Below, piece after piece: positions 1-10,646 of a DNA stretch of 27,720 nucleotides (its first letter is position 1; the number at the start of each line of letters is the position of its first letter). Under the pieces are notes generated by a model. It saw nothing but the letters and a program-made list of their open reading frames with translations, made no database searches and was not told where the DNA came from. The translations under genes and the position numbers were made by a program. This stretch comes from Microthyrium microscopicum (taxonomy: Eukaryota; Ascomycota; Dothideomycetes; Microthyriales; Microthyriaceae), in assembly GCA_010405405.1 (NCBI GenBank), contig MU004231.1:3609407-3637126 (forward strand), given 5' to 3'.

Positions 1-80
1 TATATAAATTACTATTATTATTAATAAGTCTTTTACTTCTTATTTAATATGCTGTTTCTCTTTTATAAGATCTTATTAAG

Positions 81-190
81 GAAAATATTACGTTAATACT
101 ATTTTATTATTAATATAATACTACCTTAAGTATTATAAGTTATTACTTAAACTTATTTATAGAGAAGAAGGAATCTATACCCTAGTAGTA
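81..190 (+). repeat. 110-bp direct repeat, copy 1
   Basis: This copy begins GAAAATATTACGTTAATAC and ends CCTAGTAGTA. It matches 374-485 almost base for base, with a few substitutions and small indels. The copies are about 290 bp apart in the same orientation. They could be a local tandem duplication or the subterminal repeats of an element end. Both copies carry the RIP signature. Confidence 0.8.
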
Positions 191-373
191 TACTGCTATA
201 CATTATTATTATTATTATTATATAATTAGTATATACTTATAGTATAATATTTATAAGAATACTATTAAGATAATATAGTAATATTTATCTTAGTACTAAC
301 GTTATAATTACTTTTCTATAATACTACTCTAAGGCTATTCTACCTTTATAGTAGCTATATATTAACTCTTTAA

Positions 374-485
374 GAAATAATATTACGTTAATACTATTTT
401 ATTATTAATATAATACTACCTTAAGTTCTATAAGTTATTACTTAAACTTATTTAAAGATAAAGAGAAGCCTATATCCTAGTAGTA
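374..485 (+). repeat. 110-bp direct repeat, copy 2
   Basis: Second copy of the unit at 81-190, sharing the segment TATTACGTTAATACTATTTT and the closing CCTAGTAGTA. The differences sit mostly in the middle (TATTATAAG versus TTCTATAAG) and near the end. The rest of 1-780 shows short ATT microsatellite runs (about 203-220) and no frame that I could call coding. Confidence 0.8.
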
Positions 486-779
486 AGAAATTAAGAGAAT
501 TAGAAAGAGGGTCTAGCTTTAGTACTTTAGCACTCTAATATAGTATTAATAGATATAAGCTAGAGTATATTAAATAAGATATTAATAAGTCTAAAAATCT
601 TAATAATCTTCTACTTTAATATATAGTTTAGCTTAATTTTAGTTATAGGTTTATTACATATTATAGCTACTATAAATAGCTACTTATTTAATTTAAATAA
701 TAGTAATAGATACCTAAATATACTATAAGATATAATAGCTATAGATATAAGTAAGAAGAAGTATAGTAGAGTATAAGGG

Positions 780-2870
780 ATATATTAAGAATATTAATAG
801 AAAATAAAGTACGTAAGAGTTAAGTTTAGTTTAATAATAGTAATATTTTAGTAAGTTTTAGTTTAGTTATAACTTTAGAGATATTTAGCCCTAAACCTAT
901 TAATAGTATTATCTAATATTCTTCTTTATTTAGTTACTAAAAGCTTTTATAATATTATTATTAAGCTATTAAAGAATAATAACTTCTAAATCTTCTAAAA
1001 AAGCTCTTCTTATTAGCTATTAAAGATAAAAACTACTTTCCTCTACATTACTATTAATAAAAAGTTATAATTAAGCTTATTACGCTAGTTCTATTACTTA
1101 AAGAATTAAACGCTTTCTAGTTAGTAGCTATTAAGTTTATTACTAAGAACTAGCTTTATTATAATAAATTAGGCTATAAAAAATTCTTTACTCTACTTAT
1201 AGCTTTAGGTCTTAATATTATAATATATAATAAATACTTCTATTAAATATATATTTAGTATAAGAAAGCTAAATATACTAAGTAAGGTGCTTAGTTATTA
1301 TATCTTTTTAATAATATAATATAAAAAGATACTTAAACTTTTAGAGTCTCTTATCTTTATTAATAGCTCTTATATCTTATTTTAGGATTATTCTAAATAA
1401 TAAATATTATCTCTTTAACGCGTATTAGAATATTACGATTCTAGACTAATAAGGTATAGTAACTATCTTAAAGATAAGGTTTTATAAGTTATACTTATAC
1501 TAGCTATAAAGATAAATTAGTAGTATTATAATACTTATAAATTAATAATTAAACTAAATACTAGCTACTACTATATATAGTAAGCTATACTTTTTAAGTT
1601 TCTATCTTATACTAATATATTAGAAAATTAGTTATAAATATAGTTAATTAGTTCTATTATATCTATAGTATTAAGTAGAAGAAGTATTACTATCTATAAT
1701 AGGATAAGAATTAATTAGTTACTAAAGTTAATATAATTATTAATTAAGAGCTAGCTAAAAAATAATAAGTAGTATTAGTAAAGTAGATTTAACGTATAAA
1801 AGAAGTAAGATAGGAGCTAATTAACTAATATTAATATACTTATTTATAATAACTTAAGAAGATTAGGTATTAATATTTAGAACGTACTATACTAAAAGAA
1901 ACCTAGCTTTATACCTACTAGGACGTAAAGAATAGATTTAAAAGTTTTAACTATAAAGTTCTATTTACTTAAAGATAAAGAAATTAAAGATATTCTAATA
2001 AGACTATAAATTCTATTAAGTCTATATTAAACTCTTATCTCTACTTTTCTTAAATAGCGTATTATTTATACTTATATCTTATTCTTTCTTTCTATCTATT
2101 TAAAAAAAGATACCTTATATCTTTATATAATAACTATCTCCTTATTATAAGCTTTACTATTTATAGCTAAGAAGAGAAGATTTCTACTATACTCTAACTA
2201 GACTATAATATAGTATATATTATATAGATAGCTATAGATTTAGTACTTTATAAATATTTTAATATATATTAAAATACTACGTCTATACCTCTTTCTTTAT
2301 TATTAGTATTAGTATTAATAGCCTAATTACTTTTAAAAGGACGCTAAAGCTTTACTTAAAGATCTAGTTTTTATATACTTATATAGTAATAACTTACTTA
2401 TTTACTTTTAGGACTATGTTTTACTAAGAAAAGTCTAGTAATATAATATTTATAAGTTAGCTAGTAGTCTATTTAGTAGAACTAAGATTTTACTAATAAG
2501 TAGTATAAGAGTCTAAGTAGACTTTATACTTAAGTTTAGTTTAATTAGTTTCTAAGAAAGATTCTATATCTAAGTTTAAAATATTATTATTATTCTCTTC
2601 TAGCTTAAGGGTTAATTTAACTAGTATAATAGCTTTAAAGAGTTAAAGAGTAGTCTAGAATTCTAGGTATTTATAATTTATATTTTTTAAATAGGAGTAT
2701 ACTTTAAATAAAGATATTAGGAGAGTTAAGTATAGTTTTTAGTTATCTTAAAGACTATAGTATATAGTTTATAATAGAATTAAATAAAAGATATAATAGT
2801 ATTATAATAAGTAGTAGTAAAGCTATTAATTAACTAAGTAAGTTATTATAAATAAAGAAGGTTATTAGAA
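780..2870 (+). pseudogene. Fossil protein, possibly DUF3435-like tyrosine recombinase
   Basis: About 700 codons can be followed in the frame whose codons start at positions congruent to 2 modulo 3. Stops are TAA/TAG only. Literal pieces such as KDKNYFPLHYY (near 1022) and ITLVLLLKELNAF (near 1079) look protein-like. At 1577-1621 the frame reads IVSYTF*VSILY*YI. With His read back from Tyr and Gly from Ser after T, this resembles the IMGH...Y..Y end of tyrosine recombinases of the DUF3435 type. A charged helical stretch follows at about 1740-1900 (ELAKK, IQRIKEVR-like and LERTILKET pieces), as these proteins often have. The catalytic Arg/His/Tyr set cannot be confirmed after RIP. Family assignment is tentative, but that this is an old coding frame is fairly likely. 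Ends are uncertain. Confidence 0.35.
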
Positions 2871-3334
2871 ACTAAGATAATAAAAATATATAATAAAGGT
2901 AAATAGTTACTATTTTAATTATTACTATAAGTAGTAGATAATTATTAAGTAATATTTAAGTCTAGTAACTAGATAAGCTCTTTATAAAAGCTTAAGATAA
3001 AGTATAGAGAAGATATATATATTAGAAGTAAGGTAAAGAAGTAAAATAAGTTTAGATTACTATAAGTACTAAAGAAAAAAGATTTAAAATTAATAGCTTA
3101 TTATTTTATTTAAAGAATTATAAATTAAAAACTATTAAAAAGAATAGATAATTTTACTTCTTATATATATATTATTCTATATAAATATATATTCCTAAAG
3201 TTTCTAAGTTAATTTATTTTATTATATTCTATATTATACTAACTATTATATTTAAGTCTATAATTAATACTAATAAAATTAAATTACTTAGGAAATAATA
3301 TTATAATAATAATAATAATACTTAGTAGTTTATA
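2871..3334. other. Gap without a gene; AAT microsatellite
   Basis: Between the two fossil genes I see no frame with convincing protein content. It contains a short (ATA)n microsatellite at about 3301-3320 and AT-rich filler. It may hold the 3' ends of the convergent neighbours, whose true stops cannot be recognised. Confidence 0.5.
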
Positions 3335-6300
3335 AAATATATAACTCTTAGGTAATAAAATATTTATTAGACCTTTATTTTACTATATATCTTTATTATT
3401 ATTACTACTATCTTCTTTATTATTATTACTAGTCTTTTCTTTACTATTTTTACTAGTCTTTTATTTACCTTCTTTACTACTATCTAGTTTATCTTCTTTA
3501 TTTTCTACTTCTTTTCTATTATTACGTTTCGTTCTCTTTACCTTATTAGTAAGCTTCTTAAAATAAACTTTAATCTAAGCTTTATAAAGCTTTTTATTCT
3601 TTCTCTTTAGAGCCTTATATCTTACTATAGTTTTAGCCTTAGCTACCTTAATTCCTTATTTACTAAAGGTAACTAAGTTATATATTCTAGTATAATTATT
3701 ATAATTAAGGTATAGATTTAACTAATAGTAATTAAGATACTTTAAGTCTCTATAAAGAACTATATATATAATAGTTAATAGTTTATTTAGTTTATATACT
3801 TTTAACTTTATAGCTAACTTAAATAATATAAGACTTAATAGCTTATTAAATATAAGTTTTATAGCTTTTTCTAAGATTAGTATATACTTTTAAATTAAAG
3901 CTATAAAAAATCTAGTATATCTATACTATAATTTAAAATTTCTTATTATTTAATCTATATTATATACTATATAAATAATAAGTAGTTATATAGGAAGTTA
4001 ACTTAAAAGACTAAAATTATTATTAAGCTCTTTCTTAAATATAGAATAGGCCTAAGCCTATATAAAGTCGCGTTACTAATAGTTCTTAGTTAAGACTTTA
4101 CTATACTATTAACTATTATCTTTACTTTTCTACTATTCCTATTTATAGTAAGTTATAAAGAGTTATATATTATTTTTATTATTATCTATTATATAGGTTA
4201 TGCTACTATATAGTATTATAATAAAGTAACTTAGCTAAAGAGTATTAAAATATAATACTTTATTAGAGTATATAAAGTCTAATCTATTATTAATAAGATT
4301 TTTATCTAAGTATATTTCTTTATTTTATATATGTAATAGTATTAGCTTTAAAAAAGACTAGCGCTTTTTAAGGTCTTTTTTATAATAATTAATTAACTAG
4401 CTATATAAATAACTCTTAAGGTTATTAAGCTTAGCCTATTTATTAACGTTCTTAGTAAAAAGTATACTAGATTTATAAATGCCTTTATTATATAGCTTAT
4501 CTATATAATATAATTAGAGTTATAAACTATATTTAGGTATACTTAATAGAATAATTATAGGATAAGTTTCTTTAAATATAATCTTCTTCTTAGTAATATT
4601 ATAAACTTAATAGTTATAGTTATTATTATTATTCTAAATTATATTCTTAATATAATTAGTAAGATAGTAGATTATTTAAACGTACTAACTAGATTAAAAG
4701 TTAGTTTATTTTATTACTAGTATAGTATACTCTTAATATAACTTTTCTATAATACTAGAACTAGTTCTATTTATAGTGCTAAATATATAAATAGATAGTA
4801 TAAGATAAATTAGGTTATAGAACTTAGGGAAATTAAGTCCTTTAAACCTAGTTTAAGAAGTCTTACGCTTATATATTACTATTTTAGTATATTCTATAAT
4901 TTATAAATAGACTTATATATATTTAAGTATATTCTTATTATATAACTTATAGCTAGAAAGTATAATAATATCTATTAAAGCTTTAATAAATTTTATTATA
5001 ATTAGGTTCTTTAGAATTAAGAGTAGAGCTAAGGTAGCTATAAGTTACTTTAAAAGTGCTTATAATTCTAAGCTAGTCTTCTATTAAATATTATAGTAGC
5101 TTTAGACTATTCTTAGAAAGCTTAGATAAATAGGATACTATAGAAACCTATAGTTAATTATAAACTTTACTTTTGCGCTAAATATAGACTTCTTCTTTTT
5201 TCTTTCTTACTTAGTCTTTAGTATATTACTATTCTTTCTCTTAGTCTTTAGCATTTTATAGGTATAGGTCTTTTATATAGCTTTATTATTCTTTATTTTA
5301 GCTACTAGTACTATAGATATTATTAGTACTCTCTTTTTTAAAATAATTTAGGTTATCTAGTTTATTACTTACTTAACTAGTTTATTTAAAAAGAATATAT
5401 ATAGTAAATTAAAAATAATTACTATATAAATATTTAATAAAGAATAATTCTAAGTAAAATTATAAATTTTATAGATATAGTCTTTATTTTTAGTATTATT
5501 AATAGTAATAAGCTACTTAATATACTCTCTTTTTTAATTAGTATAATAAAGTACTTTCTACTTTAATATATTCTTTTATAAAGTTATATAAGTCTAATAG
5601 GCCTATTTGCTAGTAAGGTCTTACTAATATAGTTATAGTACTAAGTAAATAAAATAGTAATATTTAGACTAAATACTTATAATTATAATAAGCTTTTTAT
5701 AATCTATATTTATATAAATAAGAATTAAAAGACACTTTTAAAACTAGTTATTAATAGTTACTATAACGTAACTACTTTTAAGGACTATTCTAAGTTCTAT
5801 ATTTTATTAGTAAATAGCTCTATAATACTTAAATACGTAGTATTAAATTTTTAAATATAATATTTATAGCGTTATAAAATATCTTAAGTTTATTATTAAT
5901 ATCTATACCTTTTAGCCTAGGAAGTACTATAATAAAGAGAAATCCTAGTCTTTTTATAGCTTTTCTAATACTTCCTAATAGATTAAAAATAGTTATATAG
6001 TAAGCCTATATATAGTTATTACTACGTTATTTAGATATTATAGTCTTATCTAACTCTTAGTAAATAAAAATAAGCATAATACCTAAATTAACCTTATTTT
6101 ATAATTCTTACTATCTTTTTACTAATTAAGTATTAGTATAGATATACTTACTATCTTTATCTTTTTATATTATAGACTTAAAGTAGAGGTTTTTAATAAA
6201 AGGCCTATAGAAGATAAAGAATTTAATAACCTCTAAAATACTTTAAAAGTATATCTTAACTTTGCTACCTAGAAGATTTTTAATACCTTTTATCTTATTA

Positions 6301-6860
6301 TATAGTAGCTTTTTAAGTATTACTTTCTATTAGCTAGGTATAAAGCCTTTAAGGTTATTAATGTTTTCTATTAGCAATTTATAATTCTTTATTTTTTAAC
6401 TAAGTAAGTTACGTATTTTACTTTTAAAAGCTATTTCTTAGAATAACTTATTTATCTTATTCTTTAATATATTACTAGAAACTACTTAATTAGTAAACTT
6501 TAGTTCTTTTTTTAGTTAACTCTATAGCTTTACTCTTTTATAAAGCTTTTCTCTTCCTAAATAATAATATTAGTATTCTATCTTAATAGTATCTTAGAGT
6601 AGTAGCTTATACTTATTAATTTAGTTATAGCTTTTATTAGTTCTATAGGCTAGTATAAATATACTTATTAAATGTTCTAGATTTTATTATAAGTATATAA
6701 TAACTTTATTAATTATATATTATATACTACTCTTAGACTTTTAAGACTTATTAGCCTTATCTATCTTATTTTATAAATTATATTTATACTATATTAGAGT
6801 AGTAACTCTTTTTATAGCTTTAAGGGTAGCTAAAGATAAAAATATAGTAAAAGGCGTAAT
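3335..6860 (-). pseudogene. Fossil Plavaka-like transposase
   Basis: A single minus-strand frame (plus-strand triplets starting at positions congruent to 2 modulo 3) runs for about 1170 codons. Reading from the N-terminal side it has a charged region (about 6500-6600, KEEK-like), then the central part. At about 5385-5445 it reads NIYIVIIFNLLYIFFLNKLV, which recalls the D-[IL]-x-x-[DN]-L-L-H-Q/x-x-K segment of Plavaka-group transposases. At 4945-4981 it reads ALIDIIILSSYKLYNKN (compare A-[IL]-x-D-F-I-Y-L-A-Q-Y). At 4802-4843 it reads KGLNFPKFYNLIYLI (compare the N-[FI]-P-K-[FIL]-H segment). These three lie in the family order and at sensible spacing. A Lys/Asn/Ser/Glu-rich tail follows (3340-3540). 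Length fits the family. Many in-frame TAA/TAG stops kill it. The family call comes from remembered consensus patterns, not a search. Confidence 0.5.
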
Positions 6861-7799
6861 TATTTTATCTTCTATTATAAGCATTTTAGACGTAGTATAG
6901 TTATAACTAAAATAAGTAGTAAATCTTATACTAATAGAAGAACTATTTATAGAGAGTTCTTTTACTAGAGTTTTTATTACTAGTATTAATTTTTATACTT
7001 AATTAAAAGGCTTTTAGAAGTAATTATAAGGGTTTATAGTAAAGAGGAACTATATACTATTTAGAAGACTTAATATATCTATATTTAAAAAGATTAGTCT
7101 ATAAGAATAGTAATATAACTTATTTAGGTTAAATATATACTAAGAGACTAAAACGTATAAGTTAAATATATCTATATTTAATTACCTCTTTTTATTATTA
7201 TACGTAATACTAGAAAGGTTACGTTAGTATATTAATTTCTATACCTATTTCGTTTTTATTAATTTTTAAAGATATAGGTATATCTTTAGTATATAAGTAG
7301 TAAATCTAGTATTAAATTTATACTAGTAATAACTAACGTTTAATTTTACTTAGTATTTTAAGGCTTAAGTAGTAGAGTTAACTCTTAAGAATATTACCTA
7401 ATAATATTTTATTATATATATAATATATCTTTACTTATTAAATATTTCTAGACGTACTAGATATTTCTAGATATTCTAAATAGCTAGTATTAAGACTAAG
7501 TAGAGGTACTAGCTAATCTTATATAACTAATAAGTTATAATATTATATTAGAAATACGTTACGTAACTTTATATTATTAATTACTAGCTTAGTAAGTTAA
7601 CTTTTCTAGTAATAGTACTATTTTATTTATTTTTCTAGTCTAACCTCCTTATATATCCTTTTTTATTAAATTTTTCTACTTATATAACTTCTTTATTCTA
7701 AACCCTTTTTCTATTTAATACTAACTATTATATTATCTAAGTTAGTTAATTAATTAGCTAAATAAACCTTACTTTAAACTTAAACCTTCTCGCTATTCT
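6861..7799. other. Intergenic stretch with no recognised gene
   Basis: About 940 bp between two minus-strand fossil genes. I found no frame here with sustained protein-like content. It contains the TCTAGA-rich cluster at 7441-7498, listed separately, and short TA runs. It may include the degraded promoter of the Plavaka-like gene and the end of the next one. Confidence 0.5.
7441..7498 (+). repeat. TCTAGA-rich cluster, possible left inverted-repeat arm
   Basis: This segment begins AAATATTTCTAGACGTACT, continues with two more CTAGAT/TCTAGA motifs, and ends TATTAAGAC. Read in the opposite orientation, 25105-25176 has the same order: AAATATTTCT, then repeated TCTAGAC/TCTAGA motifs, then TTTAAGAC. 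Length differs by about 12 bp of indels. I saw no other cluster of this density in the window. Homology is possible but the sequence is simple. Confidence 0.4.
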
Positions 7800-9975
7800 T
7801 TTCTTTATTATTATTCCTTATTACTAATCTTTACTAACTTTACTTTCTTTATTAGCTTTATTAGCTTTAAATTTTTTATTCTTAGGTTTAAAACTATAAA
7901 GTAAGGTTAGTCTTATAAAATCTCTAATTACCTTTAATTCTTTAAGTATAATAGTTTTAATCTCTTTGCGTATATTTAGCTCTTTTTTATAATAAGAAAC
8001 TACTTTATTAAAGTTAGGAATATTAAGTTTCTTTAGATTCTAATAGAAGTAATTATTAGTAAATAGTATATACTATATATAGCTATTATTAATAAAATGC
8101 TTTAATAATTTATTAAGTATAGATTATTTAAACTCCTTCTATTTCTTAGCACTAGGGGCTATTATAGTACTATAAAGCTTTAAGTTATTAAAGAATAAAG
8201 ATAAGCGGCCCTAAGATGCTATAGTATTTATTTATAGGTTTTCTATAAGGAAACTAGTGTAATCTTTTTAAACGAAATTAATAAAATTTTAATTACGCTT
8301 AATATTAGAGCTATTATTATAGGTAGTTATTAGAACCTAGCTAAATTATAAAGATATATCTTAATAGTCTTATTAGGTATATATATAATTATTCTAAATA
8401 TATATAGTAACCTATTTAAGTAGCTAACCTTTAGTTTTAGTATAAAGGCTAGTTTATATAAGGTAAAGAGTAATAATTATAGTATTAACGCCTTTTAATT
8501 ATATTTATAGTAGAAGTTTAATCTATATAAAGGCTATAATATAAGCGTTATAAGTATTAGAACTTAAACTAGTAATATCCTTTTTAACTTTATTATCTCT
8601 AATATTTATAAATATTATAAATAGCGTGTCTTTTCTACGTTCTAAGGATAAAAAGAGCTAGTTTATAATATATTATAGTTAGTTAAATTTAGGATTATTA
8701 TTATTAGTATATTTAAGAATTTTATAGCCTATATTATTAAGGAGATTATAGTATAATAAATTAAATCTAAATACTTATTTTAGTATAGTTTAGCTAAAGC
8801 TATTTACTATAGCGTTATATATTAATAGTATTTAAGAACTATTATAAAATATAGCTTTTTTATATTTAAGATTATAGATAGGTCTAGGCTAGAATAAATC
8901 TCTAGTTTATATAATTATTTAAGGTCTATATAAAGATATAATAGCTATTATCTATAGTTTATATAATACTGCTACTTTATTATAAATCTATAAGTTAATA
9001 TTTATAAAATTTACTTAGAAAAGCTCTTATAAAGCGTTATAGTTTATAAAACTAAGAAGAGTAATTATTAATTATAAATAATATTACTTTATATCTAGTA
9101 GTAGTTTACTATAATTAGCGCTCTCTAACTTTAAAAGCTTCTTCTTACTATAATACTTTTTATTAAGAATTTAGAAGTTAAAAGTATAATTAAGTAACTT
9201 TTTAGTAGCTATATTTATATTATATTCTTACTTTCTTATTACTAAGTTAATTACGTTAATTATTCTACTAGCTTAACTTATAAATTCCTTAAATAAGTAT
9301 TTAAGACGTTTAATATAATAGTTATAGATATTTTTAAAGTCTTAATATTTAGTATTTACGCAAAGTTGTTATAAGTAGTAAGTACTATGCTATTTAGTAA
9401 GTAATACTATTTTAGTATTTAGAATATTAGTATTATAGTTATCTATATTATTTATATTTTACTATTACGTACTAGGACCTTAATTTTAGTAGACTTAGGT
9501 TTATACCTCTTTTAATTTCTTTAAGATAATAGATTTCTTTATCTTAATTAAGTATTCTTAGATAGTAAAAAATTACAAAAGGTTTATAGGATTAACTTCT
9601 ATATAGACATTTATATACTTAGTAATAAGGTTATCTAATTATATATTTATAGTATATATAGCTAAAATCTTTATCTTAAAATTAGGATAGAATATTATAA
9701 AAGTAATTAATATTACTATTATAGCTTTTATAGTTTTAGTTTTATTATATTCTAGCTTAGTATAGTAGATATTAAGTCTACCCTTATTACCTTTTAAGAG
9801 AATAATATTAATAAACTCTTTTTAATCCTTATAAAGAGCCTTTATAATACTAATCTGTTCTACCTTTTTTATAAAATTTTAAATTTCTTTTAAAGTAATT
9901 CTAAAGTTAGTCTTTAGTAATTATGCGGAAGTAGCTATGCCTAGTCTTATAAAAGTGCTTAGTGACTAGTACTAA

Positions 9976-10007
9976 TTATTATTAATATTAGTATTATTAA
10001 TATTAGT

Positions 10008-10038
<31 letters not shown>

Positions 10039-10060
10039 GTATTACTATTATTAGTATTAT
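9976..10060. repeat. ATT microsatellite, poly-Asn codons on the minus strand
   Basis: An imperfect ATT/AGT trinucleotide run. In the minus-strand frame of the surrounding fossil gene it reads as Asn with some Thr and Ile (NNNTTNINNTNINNN). It lies in the low-complexity linker between the two halves of that protein. Confidence 0.8.
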
Positions 10061-10138
10061 TAGTATTTTTTATAGACGTAATCTCGTTATCTAACTATTT
10101 ATTAGAATTAGAAATATCTTTAGGTATGTCTTTATAGA

Positions 10139-10173
<35 letters not shown>
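10139..10173. repeat. (TTA)11 microsatellite, poly-Asn on the minus strand
   Basis: Eleven uninterrupted TTA units on the plus strand. In the minus-strand frame of the surrounding gene they are AAT codons, an Asn run directly after the 33-bp array. Confidence 0.9.
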
Positions 10174-10188
10174 GCGTCGTTAGCTATA

Positions 10189-10287
10189 TTTAATTACTAA
10201 CCTTATTCGTTATTAGCCGCTTTTAATTACTAACTCTATTCGTTATTAGCTACTTTTAATTACTAACCTTATTTACTATTAGCTTTA
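10189..10287 (-). repeat. 33-bp tandem repeat, three copies
   Basis: Units start at 10189, 10222 and 10255 (TTTAATTACTAA and variants), an exact 33-bp period equal to 11 codons. On the minus strand the unit reads approximately ANNE*[SG]**LK[AV], so the ancestral unit was Asn/Glu/Gln-rich. A length divisible by three supports the coding frame. Confidence 0.85.
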
Positions 10288-10333
10288 GTAACCTTTAGCT
10301 TAGTCTATTAATCTTAAGCTTAAGACTTTATAG

Positions 10334-10646
10334 AGGAGAAGGTACTGTCGTTAGTAGAATAAAGGAGCGTTACTATAGTAGTATCTAAGGATTCTATATT
10401 AACATTATCTTAGACGAAGGGGAAGAAAGAATAAAAAATACTATTATTATTAAGATAAAGAGGCGCTACTATAGTAGTATCTAGGGATTCTATATTAACG
10501 TTATCTTAGATAAAGGAGTAAAGAGGCTAAGAGGTATTATTATTAGTAGAATAAAGAGGCACTACTATAGTAGTATCTAGGGATTTTATATTAATATTAT
10601 CTTAGACGGAAGAGAAGGAAGAATAAGAGGTACTATTATTATTAGC
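10334..10646 (-). repeat. 96-bp tandem repeat, three copies
   Basis: The shared core ACTATAGTAGTATCT begins at 10372, 10468 and 10564, an exact 96-bp period (32 codons). In the minus-strand frame of the enclosing gene the unit contains PLYS, NNNTS, *DN[VI]NI[EK]S and LDTTIV segments. The copies differ mainly by transitions, as expected if RIP acted after amplification. Confidence 0.9.

Noticed and set aside
7981-9960. RecQ-type telomere-linked helicase in the C-terminal half of the long minus-strand protein.
   Set aside because: I looked for GKS/T, DECH and motif VI patterns in the right order and did not find a convincing set.
10201-10646. CRISPR-like array.
   Set aside because: Repeats are contiguous units of 33 and 96 bp without unique spacers and lie in a coding frame.
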